Assembly: GCF_000299415.1 (NCBI RefSeq) | Contig: NZ_AMPG01000001.1 | Span: forward strand, 496,001 to 560,000 | From: Candidatus Microthrix parvicella Bio17-1 | GTDB taxonomy: Bacteria; Actinomycetota; Acidimicrobiia; Acidimicrobiales; Microtrichaceae | Length of the DNA: 64,000 nucleotides | Direction: 5' to 3' | Part shown: positions 1 to 9,689 of the stretch, in pieces | Layout of the letters: each line of letters begins with the position of its first letter | Position numbering within the stretch: the stretch's first letter is position 1 | The notes under the pieces: model-generated | Databases searched by the model: none | What the model was told of the DNA's origin: nothing | What the model saw: the letters and a program-made list of their open reading frames with translations, nothing else | Translations under genes and position numbers: made by a program

Positions 1-66
1 CGTGTTGGCAGTGCCAAGGTCGATCGCAAGATCTCGGCCCATCGAGAACGGGTTTCGTATGGCCAT
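1..66 (-). CDS. mreB: MreB, N-terminal 22 residues (runs off the window)
   Basis: The first 22 codons of a minus-strand gene are present. They read MAIRNPFSMGRDLAIDLGTA followed by NT, the characteristic amino end of the actin-like rod-shape protein MreB; DLGTAN is the phosphate-1 motif of the actin fold. The ATG is at 66, with an AGAGG ribosome site a few bases upstream. MreB polymerises under the membrane and directs lateral wall synthesis. The gene continues beyond the left edge, so nothing can be said about mreC or mreD. It follows ndk on the same strand across a 215-bp gap (67-281) that could hold its promoter; I see no clear motif there. Confidence 0.85.
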   Translation of the reverse strand, partial: MAIRNPFSMGRDLAIDLGTANT

Positions 67-281
67 GGGGGTACCTCTGCCTCACTGGTGCCGGTCGGAG
101 CCAGCCCATGGACCAACCCTAGACCAGACCCATGATGACGACCGGTAGGGACGAACGACGAATGGGATCGTTACAGTACCATCGCGGCACCGTAACCAGA
201 TCTCAATGTTAGATCCATTGAGGGCCGCGGTCCAGGGCAGGGCCACAGAAATTCTCGGAGCGCCGGTCCACCGTGCGCTCC

Positions 282-689
282 CTACAGGTTGGGAAAGAAG
301 ATCCCGATCTCACGCGCTGCCGAATCACCCGAGTCCGAACCGTGGATCAGGTTCTCGGTGAAGAGGGTGCCGAGATCGCCTCGAATCGTTCCGGGGGCGG
401 CGTCGGCCGGGTTGGTCGCACCCATCATCGACCGAACCATCGCCCACGTGTCGGTCGGACCCTCCAGCACCGCCAGCAGGCTTGGCCCGCGGGTGATGAA
501 ATCCTCCAGCTCGGCGTAGAAGCCCTTCTCGACGTGTTCGGCATAGTGCCGGCGGGAGGTCTCCACGTCGATCACGCGTAGTTCGGCGGCGACGAGGCGA
601 AGTCCCTTGGCCTCAAATCGACCGAGGATCTCGCCCACGAGGTTGCGTTCGACGGCGTCAGGTTTGCAGATGATGAAGGTACGGTTCAC
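282..689 (-). CDS. ndk: Nucleoside diphosphate kinase
   Basis: The 135-residue product has the usual length of bacterial NDP kinase. It transfers the terminal phosphate of ATP to NDPs and dNDPs through a phosphohistidine. The N-terminal TFIICKPDAVERN block and the active-site histidine H116 in NLIHGSDS are both present, as are the nucleotide-binding residues around RGPSLLAVLEG. It lies between folC and mreB on the same strand, an order common in actinobacteria. The 99-bp gap to folC leaves room for its own promoter. No anomaly is seen. Confidence 0.97.
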   Translation of the reverse strand: MNRTFIICKPDAVERNLVGEILGRFEAKGLRLVAAELRVIDVETSRRHYAEHVEKGFYAELEDFITRGPSLLAVLEGPTDTWAMVRSMMGATNPADAAPGTIRGDLGTLFTENLIHGSDSGDSAAREIGIFFPNL

Positions 690-788
690 GGCGCCGAACG
701 ATAGTTCACCTCACCCGCCACCCCGAACCGGGGCCTCCCGGAGCAACCTCGGAGCAGACCTCAGCCACCCACTTGGCCTGGGGTCGGA

Positions 789-2162
789 TCAGTCGGGCTC
801 GAGGAACTCCGGTTCGGGTCCCTGTCCCGAGCCACGACCATCAACCTCGAGAATGGCCTCGATCACATCGCGCGCCAATGGCAGGAGTGTCATCGAACCG
901 GCGACGACCAGGAGGTCCTCCTCCTCGGTGTGGCGCATCGCCCGGGCGAGGGCGGTTTCGGGGTCGACCACCGACTCCACGGACAATCCGGCGGCGGTGA
1001 AGGCGGCGACCACGTCGGCCAGGTCGGCGGCGCGCGGCGACGGCGGACTGGTGAGAATCACCGAATCCAGACGGGCCTGCACCAGCGCCTCGGCGATCAA
1101 CCGCGGATCACGACCGACCAGCAGGCCCACCACGGCCATGCGTGAGCCCACCACATCAAACTCGGTGCTCAGCGTGTCGGCCAGGGCCATCACCGCCTCG
1201 GGGTTGTGGGCCGAATCAAGGATGATCAACGGCTGCCGAGCAAGCACCTCGGCGCGACCCCGAAGGCGCACTCCGGCAAATGCCTCGTCGATCACCTCAT
1301 CGTCCAGGGCCCGGTCGAAGAACGCCTCGGCGGCCGCGACCGCCAGCAACGCGTTCGGCGCCACCCACGAACCGAACGCCGGCACAAAGACCTCCGGATG
1401 GATTCCCCATTCGGTGCGCAACTCAGCCTGGTGGCCACCCACCGCCAACTGGTCGCCATCCACCTCCAACCCATGACCCACCCGCACCACGCGCTCAGGC
1501 CCCTCAGCCTCGATCACGGCGGCCAACTCATCGTCCATCCCGCCCAGCACCACGGTGGACTCACGTCGTACGATGCCCGCCTTGGCCGCAGCAACCTGTT
1601 GCTCCCAACCCGGCCCGCCCGGCGTGTGATCACGGCCGATGTTGGTCACGACAGCCACCTGCGCATCGGCCACGTTCGTTGCGTCGCTGCGACCCAACAT
1701 GCCCACCTCGACCACCATCACCTCAACCGCAGCATCGGCGAACGACCGGTATGCGGCAGCGATCAGCGCCTCGAATCGCGTTGGCGGTGCCTCCAGCGCC
1801 CCCGCCGCCAACTGAACGGCCTCCAACGCCTCGGACAGCACCTCGGCCTCAAGAGGCTCGTCATCCAACATCACCCGCTGGAGGACAGAGCCAAGATCGG
1901 GGGACGTGGTGGTGCCGACCGTCAGGCCAGATGCCATCAGCAGACGGGTGAGCAGCGTGGCCACCGTGCCCTTGCCGTTGGTGCCGGTCACCAGGATCAC
2001 CGGCGCTGCGTGCTGCGGATCGCCCAGAAGCCCGCACAACTGGCGCATCGACTCCAGTTCGTCATCGGCGATGTCCGACCCGGCAACCGAAGTACCCCCA
2101 GGCCGGAGACGACCCTCGGCAATGCCTGGCGTCGACGTCTCGTGGTCGACGAGTCCGTCCAA
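789..2162 (-). CDS. folC: Bifunctional dihydrofolate/folylpolyglutamate synthase
   Basis: A Mur-ligase-type ATP-dependent enzyme of 457 residues that adds glutamate to folates. The P-loop VTGTNGKGT is at residues 59-67, and the metal/folate region VEVGMLGRSDATN and the later DSAHNPEA motif are present. The called start is a TTG. The reading frame stays open upstream up to the clpX stop, and DPFRWLDGL just before the TTG looks like the family's usual amino end, so translation may begin slightly earlier, near the clpX stop, at a rare codon. Translation may be coupled to clpX, which ends at 2204. Confidence 0.93.
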   Translation of the reverse strand: MDGLVDHETSTPGIAEGRLRPGGTSVAGSDIADDELESMRQLCGLLGDPQHAAPVILVTGTNGKGTVATLLTRLLMASGLTVGTTTSPDLGSVLQRVMLDDEPLEAEVLSEALEAVQLAAGALEAPPTRFEALIAAAYRSFADAAVEVMVVEVGMLGRSDATNVADAQVAVVTNIGRDHTPGGPGWEQQVAAAKAGIVRRESTVVLGGMDDELAAVIEAEGPERVVRVGHGLEVDGDQLAVGGHQAELRTEWGIHPEVFVPAFGSWVAPNALLAVAAAEAFFDRALDDEVIDEAFAGVRLRGRAEVLARQPLIILDSAHNPEAVMALADTLSTEFDVVGSRMAVVGLLVGRDPRLIAEALVQARLDSVILTSPPSPRAADLADVVAAFTAAGLSVESVVDPETALARAMRHTEEEDLLVVAGSMTLLPLARDVIEAILEVDGRGSGQGPEPEFLEPD

Positions 2163-2203
2163 CCAGCGGAAGGGATCGCCGGTTGAGGGCGTGCCCGACG
2201 CGC

Positions 2204-3508
2204 TCAGGAGGCGGCCCGGCTCGGCCGGGTGGTGCGCGCCATTTCCTTGCGAAGCACCAGCGTTGGGTTCACCTTATCCAGCACCACAGCATCGTCGATG
2301 AGCACCTTGCCCACATCGGTGCGACCGGGCAGGTCGTACATGACGCCCAGCAACACCTCCTCCATCAACGCACGAAGCCCACGGGCCCCGGTACCACGCA
2401 CCAACGCCAGATCCGCTATGGCGGACAGGGCGTCGTCGGTGAACTCCAGCTCAACATCGTCCAACTCGAACATGCGCTGAAATTGCGCCACCAAGGCGTT
2501 TTTCGGCTCGGTGAGAATGGAGGTCAGCGCCTCTCGATCGAGCCCGTCCACCACCCCGATCACCGGCAGGCGACCTACAAACTCCGGGATCAACCCGAAC
2601 TTCAACAGGTCCTCGGGCATCAGTTGCCGGAACAGCGCACCGGCATCCTTTTCGTGGAGGGTGCGCACATCCGCCCCGAACCCCATCGACTTTTTACCGA
2701 CACGATGTTCGATGATGCCCTCGAGCCCGGCAAAGGCCCCAGCACAGATGAACAACACGTTGGACGTGTCGATCTGGATGAACTCCTGGTGGGGATGCTT
2801 GCGCCCACCCTGAGGCGGCACCGACGCCACCGTGCCCTCCAGGATCTTCAACAGCGCCTGTTGCACGCCCTCCCCAGAGACGTCCCGGGTGATCGAGGGG
2901 TTCTCGGCCTTGCGTGCGACCTTGTCGATCTCGTCGATGTAGATGATGCCGGTCTCGGCCTTCTTCACATCGAAGTCGGCCGCCTGCAACAGCTTCAGCA
3001 GGATGTTCTCGACGTCCTCGCCCACATAGCCGGCCTCGGTCAGGCTGGTGGCGTCGGCAACGGCGAACGGCACGTTCAACATGCGGGCCAGGGTCTGGGC
3101 CATCAACGTCTTGCCGCAGCCGGTGGGGCCGACCAGCAACAGGTTGCTCTTCGACAACTCCACGTCGTCGCGCGCGGACTTCTGCTGGTGTTGCACCCGC
3201 TTGTAGTGGTTGTACACCGCCACGCTGAAAATACGCTTGGCCGACTCTTGACCGATGATGTAATCGTCGAGAAACGCCGAGATCTCCTTCGGCTTCGGCA
3301 GATGCTCCAGCGTGAAGTCGGAACCCTCGGCGAGTTCCTCTTCGATGATCTCGTTGCACAACTCAATGCACTCATCGCAGATGTACACGCCGGGACCGGC
3401 GATCAGCTTCTTCACCTGCTTCTGCGACTTTCCGCAGAACGAGCACTTGAGGAGTTCGCTTCCTCCATCGAACTTGGCCACGTCGTTGGCTTCTCCCTCG
3501 TCACTCAC
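2204..3508 (-). CDS. clpX: ClpX, ATP-dependent unfoldase of the ClpXP protease
   Basis: The 434-residue protein has the complete ClpX architecture. A zinc-binding domain (C22, C25, C44, C47) is followed by an AAA+ module with Walker A GPTGCGKT (127-134), the pore loop GYVGED (161-166) and Walker B IIYIDEID (189-196). The ClpP-docking loop reads MGF at about 276-278 where IGF is usual. It feeds unfolded substrates to ClpP, encoded 134 bp upstream on the same strand. The start is GTG at 3508. Confidence 0.98.
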   Translation of the reverse strand: MSDEGEANDVAKFDGGSELLKCSFCGKSQKQVKKLIAGPGVYICDECIELCNEIIEEELAEGSDFTLEHLPKPKEISAFLDDYIIGQESAKRIFSVAVYNHYKRVQHQQKSARDDVELSKSNLLLVGPTGCGKTLMAQTLARMLNVPFAVADATSLTEAGYVGEDVENILLKLLQAADFDVKKAETGIIYIDEIDKVARKAENPSITRDVSGEGVQQALLKILEGTVASVPPQGGRKHPHQEFIQIDTSNVLFICAGAFAGLEGIIEHRVGKKSMGFGADVRTLHEKDAGALFRQLMPEDLLKFGLIPEFVGRLPVIGVVDGLDREALTSILTEPKNALVAQFQRMFELDDVELEFTDDALSAIADLALVRGTGARGLRALMEEVLLGVMYDLPGRTDVGKVLIDDAVVLDKVNPTLVLRKEMARTTRPSRAAS

Positions 3509-3642
3509 ACGATCGGCTACCCAGCGTAGGCGCTTCGGAGCCCGACCTCGGGGACCTTCGCTCAGCAGCTGTTCCGCCCACAGTGTAGGACAACAGGACG
3601 CCGAGCAGGAGCCTTTTGTGCTCCTACACCGGCGCCGGCCGG

Positions 3643-4335
3643 CTACTTCGCAGGCGCGATGGGGCCGTCGGTCCGCTCGCCGGAACGTGCGGTGATGATC
3701 TCGTCGATCACGCCGTAGGCCAAGGCCTCCTCGGCGGTCATGATGAAGTCACGCTCGGTGTCCCTGGCGATCTTCTCCAGGTCCTGACCGGTGTGATGGG
3801 CCAGCACCTCCTCCAGGGCGACCTTCATGCGAAGGATCTCCTTGGCGGCGATCTCGATATCGGACGCCTGGGCGTAACCCGACTGACCATGGGGCTGATG
3901 GATCAGGACACGGGCGTGGGGCAGCGCCATGCGCTTGCCCTTCGTGCCGGCGGCCAGCAGCACCGCTGCGGCCGAGGCAGCCTGACCCAGGCAGATCGTG
4001 TTGATCTCGGGACGGATGAACTGCATCGTGTCGTAGATGGCGAACAGCGCGTTGATGTCACCGCCGGGTGAGTTGATGTAGAGGTTGATCTCCTTGTCGG
4101 GATCCTCGCCCTCGAGGAACAACAGCTGGGCGCACACCAGGTTGGCCACCGTGTCGTCGATCGGCGTCGACAGGAAGATGATGTTCTCCCGCAGCAACCT
4201 GGAGTACAGGTCGCTGTAGCGCTCACCCCGCGAGGTCTGCTCGATGACGTTGGGCACCATGTAATTGGTGACCTGCAGCGAGGCCAACCCGGATCCGGCC
4301 TGGTGAACGCTTGCAGTCGGGGGCAGGTAGGTCAT
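3643..4335 (-). CDS. clpP: ClpP protease subunit (tig-clpP-clpX locus)
   Basis: Serine protease subunit that forms the barrel of ClpXP. From the ATG at 4335 it has 230 residues with catalytic S121 (GQAASAAA), H146 (LIHQP) and D192 (RDTERD). The frame is open further upstream into tig, but this ATG fits the family's amino end and lies one base after the tig stop (TGA-G-ATG), with GAGG in the tig tail as ribosome site, so coupled translation with tig is likely. The amino end has a stretch of about 20 residues before the conserved [14 protein letters not shown] second, different clpP is at 35.6-36.2 kb. Confidence 0.97.
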   Translation of the reverse strand: MTYLPPTASVHQAGSGLASLQVTNYMVPNVIEQTSRGERYSDLYSRLLRENIIFLSTPIDDTVANLVCAQLLFLEGEDPDKEINLYINSPGGDINALFAIYDTMQFIRPEINTICLGQAASAAAVLLAAGTKGKRMALPHARVLIHQPHGQSGYAQASDIEIAAKEILRMKVALEEVLAHHTGQDLEKIARDTERDFIMTAEEALAYGVIDEIITARSGERTDGPIAPAK

Positions 4336-4336
4336 C

Positions 4337-5830
4337 TCAGGCCTCATCTTCGGGGTCGATCTCAGCGTCGTCTTCGACGACGTCTGCACCGGTGGGCTGA
4401 CCAGTGTCGGCCGCGTCGCCCTCATTTGCCCCGTCGCCCGGCTCATCTTCCTCAGAATGCTCGTCATGCCCGTGATCGTGCGGATCGATCTTCAGCAGTT
4501 CCGGGTCGACCGGGGCACCGGAGGCGTCCGTGATCGACGCGGTGTCGATGAGCCAATCCATTGCCTTGCGCTTGGCGATGTCGGCGCGCAGCGCCGGCAT
4601 CTGACCGTTGTCGGCCAGGTTGGTACGGGCGGTCTCAAGCTCCACCTCAGCGTGCACCGCCAGGTGCGCCAGCTCCTCGTCCAGTTCCTCGTCGGACGGG
4701 GCCAGGTTCTGGTCGGCTGCCACAGCACGCAATGCCAGGTCCACCTTGGCCTGCCGCGCACCTTCCTCGGTGAGTTGGGCGCGGAACTCGTCGGGCTGCT
4801 GACCGGTCATCTGCAGGTACTGGCCAAGCTCAATGCCCGACTGGCTCAACATACGAGCCATCGACTCCAGCTGTTCCTGGGCGGCCGCCTGCACCAGGGC
4901 CTCCGGAACCTCGTCGGTGACCAACTCCACCAGAGCGGTGGCCAGTTCGTTACGAACCTGAGACTGGGCCCGATCGCGTGCCTGGCCGCTCATGCGGTCC
5001 ACGATGTCGTCGCGCAGTTCTGCGACGGTTTCGAACTCGGTGGCATCCGCGACCCACTCGTCGGTCAGCTCGGGAAGCTCGCGCTCCTGGATCCCCAGCA
5101 CCTCCACCTCGAGGGTGATGGTGGCCTGGCTGTCGTCCGCGTCGTCCTCATCCGCCTCGGAGGGGGCGGCTGTGGGGTCAGCGGCCTCGAAGGTGGAACT
5201 CTCACCCTGCTCCAAACCAACCAGGTTGGTGTCGAGTTCGGGTACGACGCCGCCGGAACCCACCTGGTACAGGTAGTTCTCGGCGGTCATGCCGGCGATC
5301 TCCTCGCCGTCACGGCTCGCCACCAGGTTGATCGTGACGTAGTCGTCCTGGCCCACCGCCCGCTCGACGTCCACCAGTCCACCGAACTGGGTGCGCAGTT
5401 TGTCGATCTGGTCGGCGACCTCGTCGTCAGCCGGATGCGGGTTTGCCACGGTGACCTCGAGGCTGCCGTAGCCCTCCAGGGTCAACTCGGGCCGTACCTC
5501 CACCGTGGCGGTGAAGATCACCGGGCCTTCCTCGGCACCCTCATCGAGTTCGATGTCAGGCTGATCGATCGCATCGATCTCGTGTTCGCGAATCGCATCC
5601 TCATAGGCGCGGGGTACGGCGGTCTGAATCGCCTCGCCTCGTGCGAAGGACGCATCGACGCGACTCTTCACCACCTGCTTGGGCACTTTGCCCTTTCGGA
5701 AGCCGGGGAGGCTCGCCTCTTTGGCGATGGTTCCCCATGCTTCGTCGAGCGCGGTGGTGAACTCCGCGTCGTCGAGTTCGATCCGGACCTTGACCTTGTT
5801 GCCTTCAAGAGGCTCTACAACAGACTTCAT
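4337..5830 (-). CDS. tig: Trigger factor, ribosome-associated chaperone
   Basis: The 497-residue protein binds ribosomes near the exit tunnel through the signature GFRKGK (residues 43-48) and helps nascent chains fold. A central PPIase-like domain (about 155-255) contains an acidic insertion of roughly 20 residues ([11 protein letters not shown]). A helical C-terminal domain follows, then a long tail of about 60 acidic residues. The acidic tail makes it longer than the usual 430-470. It is the first of the tig-clpP-clpX set and is preceded 12 bp upstream by a small membrane-protein gene on the same strand. Confidence 0.96.
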   Translation of the reverse strand: MKSVVEPLEGNKVKVRIELDDAEFTTALDEAWGTIAKEASLPGFRKGKVPKQVVKSRVDASFARGEAIQTAVPRAYEDAIREHEIDAIDQPDIELDEGAEEGPVIFTATVEVRPELTLEGYGSLEVTVANPHPADDEVADQIDKLRTQFGGLVDVERAVGQDDYVTINLVASRDGEEIAGMTAENYLYQVGSGGVVPELDTNLVGLEQGESSTFEAADPTAAPSEADEDDADDSQATITLEVEVLGIQERELPELTDEWVADATEFETVAELRDDIVDRMSGQARDRAQSQVRNELATALVELVTDEVPEALVQAAAQEQLESMARMLSQSGIELGQYLQMTGQQPDEFRAQLTEEGARQAKVDLALRAVAADQNLAPSDEELDEELAHLAVHAEVELETARTNLADNGQMPALRADIAKRKAMDWLIDTASITDASGAPVDPELLKIDPHDHGHDEHSEEDEPGDGANEGDAADTGQPTGADVVEDDAEIDPEDEA

Positions 5831-5842
5831 CGGTCGGGCATC

Positions 5843-6130
5843 CTAGGGGTCAACACGGGGGGTCACCGAACGGGGCGACGAGATCTTGCCGTTTTCGGCC
5901 GCAGCGACGGCCGGACGAACCCGTGTCAGGTAGTACAGCGAGAGCCCGATCCCGAGGATCGAAAGGAAGGTCCCCACCAGGATCATCCCCATCCACATGG
6001 CCTGCGGCCGCTCGGCCAACGACCATGCCCAGGCCGGACGACGAGCAGCATCCAACAGCGCAAACACCGACAAGGCCAACGGCGTTGCGGCCACCAACAG
6101 CACCCCCAGCATCACCAGCACGTCGCCCAT
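5843..6130 (-). CDS. Small two-helix membrane protein, DUF2516-like
   Basis: A 95-residue protein with two predicted membrane helices (about residues 3-27 and 46-68). They are joined by a loop containing ALLDAARRPAWAW, and the second helix is followed by YYLTRVRPAV. This pattern matches my recollection of the actinobacterial DUF2516 family, whose function is unknown. It ends 12 bp before tig on the same strand. The assignment to DUF2516 rests on motif memory only. Confidence 0.72.
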   Translation of the reverse strand: MGDVLVMLGVLLVAATPLALSVFALLDAARRPAWAWSLAERPQAMWMGMILVGTFLSILGIGLSLYYLTRVRPAVAAAENGKISSPRSVTPRVDP

Positions 6131-6232
6131 CTCACCAAGTGTGGCCGGTCCAGACGCGCCGGAGCCGCCACCCCTGTGAGGGGCGCCAACGGCGGAGCCG
6201 ATAGTGTCATGGGCCGTCGACGACGTCGACCA

Positions 6233-6306
6233 CGGGACGTGGCGCAGCCTGGTAGCGCACCTGCTTTGGGAGCAGGGGGTCGGGAGTTCAAATCTCCCCG
6301 TCCCGA
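6233..6306 (+). tRNA. tRNA-Pro (anticodon TGG)
   Basis: A complete cloverleaf. The acceptor CGGGACG pairs with CGTCCCG, the anticodon arm is CCTGC-TTTGGGA-GCAGG, and the T-arm is GGGAG-TTCAAAT-CTCCC. The discriminator is A and CCA is not encoded. Confidence 0.96.
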
Positions 6307-6389
6307 CGAAAACTTCTCAGCCAGAAATGTTTAGAGCTCACGAGTGCGGGTACAGCAGCTGCTCCCCCACCGAACGAGGAGTTCACAAC

Positions 6390-6632
6390 ATGGCAGATCA
6401 CAACGATTCCGCAGCCAAGAAGGGCGTCGAGGGCGTCGTCGAGGACGTAAAGGGTCGGGCCAAGGAAGCCGTCGGCTCGCTGGTCGGCAACGACGACCTC
6501 AAAGACGAAGGCCAGGCCCAGCAGGACAAGGCTGAGGCTCAGCGCGAGGCCGCCGAGGCACAGACCGAGGCCCGCAAGGCCGACGCCAAGGCCGAGGCAT
6601 CCGAGGCACGCCAGAAGGCCAACCAGGACTGA
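6390..6632 (+). CDS. CsbD-like stress protein with an Ala/Glu helical tail
   Basis: An 80-residue hydrophilic protein. Residues about 10-45 (EGVVEDVKGRAKEAVGSLVG, then NDDLKDEG) match the CsbD family, small general-stress proteins of unclear function. The remaining half is a charged coiled-coil-like run of Ala, Glu and Gln rich repeats. The start is the ATG after GAGGAG. A strong hairpin at 6666-6697 probably ends its transcript. The longer frame that begins inside tRNA-Pro is not the gene. Confidence 0.82.
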   Translation: MADHNDSAAKKGVEGVVEDVKGRAKEAVGSLVGNDDLKDEGQAQQDKAEAQREAAEAQTEARKADAKAEASEARQKANQD

Positions 6633-6665
6633 GGCGCAGGCGCAGCGACGGTTGCGCACGACGTG

Positions 6666-6697
6666 ACGGCCCATCGGGACCCTTCTCGGTGGGCCGT
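6666..6697 (+). terminator. Hairpin after the CsbD-like gene
   Basis: ACGGCCCATCG pairs with CGGTGGGCCGT over 11 positions (one T-G) around a 10-base loop, followed by TTGTTG. It is a likely intrinsic terminator between the CsbD-like gene and tRNA-Gly. Confidence 0.65.
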
Positions 6698-6731
6698 TGT
6701 CGCGTCCGGGGGGCTACAATCGGCGCCACCC

Positions 6732-6803
6732 GCGGGTGTAGCTCAATGGCTAGAGTCCCAGTCTTCCAAACTGGTTATGCGAGTTCGATTCTCGTCACCC
6801 GCT
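6732..6803 (+). tRNA. tRNA-Gly (anticodon TCC)
   Basis: The acceptor GCGGGTG pairs with CACCCGC, the anticodon arm is CCAGT-CTTCCAA-ACTGG, and the T-arm is CGAG-TTCGATT-CTCG within the usual frame. The discriminator is T and CCA is not encoded. Confidence 0.96.
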
Positions 6804-6856
6804 CTCTTTCGTCTCGGAAAGTTCAAGCTGTCAGGCCGGTTCCTCGCAGCCGAAGC

Positions 6857-7174
6857 TCAAAGAGGGTCGGCGGCCGCCCGAGCGTCTGCGAGCACTGCCT
6901 GCGCCGCCGGGTCGTCCGCCTCCAGTTGAATGAAGTGCACCTGTCCGGCATCGTCCACCTTGGTGACCCGGACCACGGCCCAGCGGTTGGCCATCCCGGC
7001 GGTGGCCACCAGCCCAGGCACCACGCTGGGCGCATCCAGCGCGTCCCGCAACAGCGACCGACCCACGCCGTCGGCGCCTGCCGCGGCGAGATCGGCGGGC
7101 AGATCAATACGTGGAACGGTCATGGGGCCTCCAGCAACGGGTGGCGTCGAGGATATGGGGAGAGCCAAGGTCAT
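6857..7174 (-). CDS. Small conserved-looking protein downstream of argJ
   Basis: I do not recognise this protein. From the ATG at 7174 it has 105 residues and overlaps the argJ stop (ATGA), suggesting coupled translation. A second in-frame ATG at 7123, after CTGGAGG, would give an 88-residue protein and is equally plausible. The predicted fold is mixed, with a possible beta pair (RWAVVRVTKV and QVHFIQLEA) and a helical Ala-rich end. No signal peptide or metal motif is seen. Confidence 0.55.
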   Translation of the reverse strand: MTLALPISSTPPVAGGPMTVPRIDLPADLAAAGADGVGRSLLRDALDAPSVVPGLVATAGMANRWAVVRVTKVDDAGQVHFIQLEADDPAAQAVLADARAAADPL

Positions 7175-8334
7175 GTGGTGTAGTCGGCGTTGATGCGGAC
7201 GTAGCCGTCGGTCAGGTCGCATCCATAGACCGTCCAGGCCCCATCGGCGATGCCGAGGTCCACGCCAATGTGAACCTCGTCGCCACGCATGTACTCGGCC
7301 AACGATTCCAGGCCGGCCTCGTCGGGCACTCCGGGGTACACCTCGTCGTTGCCGAAACGAATCGAAACGGCCTGTTGATCGATATCGACGTCATCGGACA
7401 GTTTGCCGATGGCCATCGCCACCCGACCCCAATTGGGATCGGCGCCGTGCACCGCCGTTTTCACCAAAGGTGAGTTCACCACCGATTTGGCTGCTCGCCG
7501 AGCCTGATCATCATCCCGTGCGCCCTCCACTCGGACAACGATCAGCGTCTCGGCCCCCTCGCCATCGCTCGCCAACTGGCGGGTGAGGCTGACGCACACG
7601 TCCTCGAGACCTGCCGCGAACGCGGCAGTGTCCACTGGGCCTGCCAGACCCGAGGCCAGCACAGCGGCAGTGTCGGAGGTGGAGGTATCGGTGTCCACCG
7701 ACAGCGAGTTGAACGTGCGATCGACCACGCTCCCGAAGACCCGATCCAACTCGGCCGCCGGCAATTCCGCGTCCGTGAAGACGAACGCCAGCATCGTGGC
7801 CATGTCGGGCTCGATCATGCCGACGCCCTTTGCCACCCCGACCACCCGGCACTCCCCCACCCGCGCCTCCGCCACCTTGGGCACCGTGTCGGTGGTCATC
7901 ATCGCCGACGCCACAACGGTGGCATCGGTGACCGGAAACCGGTCGGTCCATTCGGCTCCGGCGATGCCGTCGAGGTACGCCCGCACCCTGTCCATCGGGT
8001 AGGGCCGTCCGATCACCCCCGTCGAGGTGACCAACACGTCGGTTGCCATGCCCCCCACCAGGTCACCGACCCGCTCGGCCAACTCCTCGGCGTCGGCCAG
8101 ACCTGTCGGGCCGGTGGCCACGTTTGCGTTCTTGGAGACGACCACCACCGCCCGCAGCTGTTCGTCTGCCATCGATCGACGGGACACCTCCACCGACGGT
8201 CCTGCGAATCGGCTGCGGGTGAAGCGGGCCGAGGCCGTGGTGACACCCGAGGCGGCAACAATGGCAAAGTCGGTGCTGTCGTCGCGGATGCCGATGTGGC
8301 CCACGTGGGCGGTGAAGCCTGAGGGAAGTTCCAT
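7171..8334 (-). CDS. argJ: Glutamate N-acetyltransferase/ornithine acetyltransferase
   Basis: The 387-residue protein moves acetyl from N-acetylornithine to glutamate, recycling the acetyl group in arginine synthesis. The oxyanion region TSTGVIG (103-109) and the autocleavage block KGVGMIEPDMATML are present, with the nucleophile T180 that becomes the new amino end of the beta chain. The length is normal. No other arg genes are in the window, so it stands apart from an arg operon. A small gene overlaps its end by four bases. Confidence 0.96.
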   Translation of the reverse strand: MELPSGFTAHVGHIGIRDDSTDFAIVAASGVTTASARFTRSRFAGPSVEVSRRSMADEQLRAVVVVSKNANVATGPTGLADAEELAERVGDLVGGMATDVLVTSTGVIGRPYPMDRVRAYLDGIAGAEWTDRFPVTDATVVASAMMTTDTVPKVAEARVGECRVVGVAKGVGMIEPDMATMLAFVFTDAELPAAELDRVFGSVVDRTFNSLSVDTDTSTSDTAAVLASGLAGPVDTAAFAAGLEDVCVSLTRQLASDGEGAETLIVVRVEGARDDDQARRAAKSVVNSPLVKTAVHGADPNWGRVAMAIGKLSDDVDIDQQAVSIRFGNDEVYPGVPDEAGLESLAEYMRGDEVHIGVDLGIADGAWTVYGCDLTDGYVRINADYTT

Positions 8335-8429
8335 ATCCCCACATTAGGTTTGGCCCGAACCGGCATGGAACCCGGCTTGGAACCTCCGTTCAGCGGCCCC
8401 TCATGGCCACGACCCCAGCAAGGATCACC

Positions 8430-9578
8430 ATGGAACGCACCCTGTTCGACGACGACCACGAGTTGTTTCGCCGCAGCGTCGCCGACTGGATCACGGCCGA
8501 CGTCGTGCCGCACTATCTGCAGTGGGAGACGGCCGGTTTGGCACCGCGCAGCCTGTTCGCCGATGCCGGTTCGCACGGATTTTTGGGCATGGCCGTACCC
8601 CAAAGCCTTGGCGGCGGGGGCAGCGACGACTTTCGCTTCAACGTGGTGCTGGCCGAAGAGTTGGCCGCAGCCGGCATCGGTGGGGCGGGCCTGGGTCTCA
8701 CGCTGCACAACGACATCACCACGCCCTACTTCCTGACCTACTGCGACGAAGACCAACGCAACCGCTGGCTGCCGGGTATCGCCTCAGGCGAGCTGATCAC
8801 CGCCGTTGCAATGACCGAGCCGGGCATCGGATCCGACTTGGCCTCGATGACCACCACCGCCATCCGCGACGGCGACCACTACGTGCTGTCGGGGTCGAAG
8901 ACCTTCATCACCAACGGCATCAACGCCGATTTGGTGATCGTGGCGGCGAAGACCGATCCGACCCAGCGCCACCGCGGCATCTCACTGATGGTGGTCGAGG
9001 CGGGCATGGCCGGCTTCGACCGGGGCCGCAACCTGGACAAGATCGGCCTCCACTCCCAGGACACCGCCGAGCTCTTCTTCAACGACGTCGAGGTGCCGGT
9101 CGCCAACCTCCTGGGCGACGAGGGTGGCGGGTTCGGCTACCTGGTTTCCAACCTGGCCCAGGAGCGGCTGAGTATCGCCGTCACCGGCGTTGCGACGGCC
9201 CGAGCGGCGTTGGGTTGGACGCTGGAGTACGCCAAGGAACGTCAGGCATTTGGTCAGGGCATCGGCTCGTTTCAAAACAGCCGGTTTGTTCTGGCCGAGT
9301 GCCACACCGAGGTGGAGGTCGCCCAGGCGTTCGTCGACCAGGCCATCGTCGCCCTCAACGCGGGCAGCCTCACCGTCGAGGAGGCCGCCATGGCCAAATG
9401 GTGGTGCACCGAGTTGCAGGGTCGCGTGGTCGACCGGGGTGTCCAGTTGCACGGGGGCTACGGCTACATGACCGAGTATCCGATTGCACGCGCCTACGCA
9501 GACGCCAGGGTGACCACGATCTACGGCGGCACCACCGAGATCATGAAGGAAATCATCGGTCGCTCGCTCGGTCTTTAG
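8430..9578 (+). CDS. Acyl-CoA dehydrogenase, long-chain/isovaleryl type
   Basis: A FAD-dependent dehydrogenase of 382 residues that makes the alpha-beta double bond of an acyl-CoA. The FAD and substrate blocks AVAMTEPGIGSD and GSKTFITNG are present, as is GVQLHGGYGYMTEYP. The position used as catalytic Glu in short- and medium-chain enzymes reads IYGGTTEI with Gly, while LAQERL carries the Glu used by isovaleryl- and long-chain enzymes (about residue 245), so it should belong to that class. An upstream ATG at 8403 is possible; 8430 has AAGGA spaced correctly. Confidence 0.92.
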   Translation: MERTLFDDDHELFRRSVADWITADVVPHYLQWETAGLAPRSLFADAGSHGFLGMAVPQSLGGGGSDDFRFNVVLAEELAAAGIGGAGLGLTLHNDITTPYFLTYCDEDQRNRWLPGIASGELITAVAMTEPGIGSDLASMTTTAIRDGDHYVLSGSKTFITNGINADLVIVAAKTDPTQRHRGISLMVVEAGMAGFDRGRNLDKIGLHSQDTAELFFNDVEVPVANLLGDEGGGFGYLVSNLAQERLSIAVTGVATARAALGWTLEYAKERQAFGQGIGSFQNSRFVLAECHTEVEVAQAFVDQAIVALNAGSLTVEEAAMAKWWCTELQGRVVDRGVQLHGGYGYMTEYPIARAYADARVTTIYGGTTEIMKEIIGRSLGL

Positions 9579-9689
9579 CTCCCACCCAAGACCTGCCGGT
9601 GCCGCCACAGGCCGGAAGCAAGGGTTGGATGCGGATGTCCGGCGGCCCGTCATCGAACGGCTCTTCACAATTGTCGGTAGCGTTGACGA

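Noticed and set aside
4337-4467. Longer ClpP with 44 extra amino-terminal residues
   Set aside because: This part overlaps the tig coding end in another frame and does not match ClpP; the ATG at 4335 is adjacent to the tig stop.
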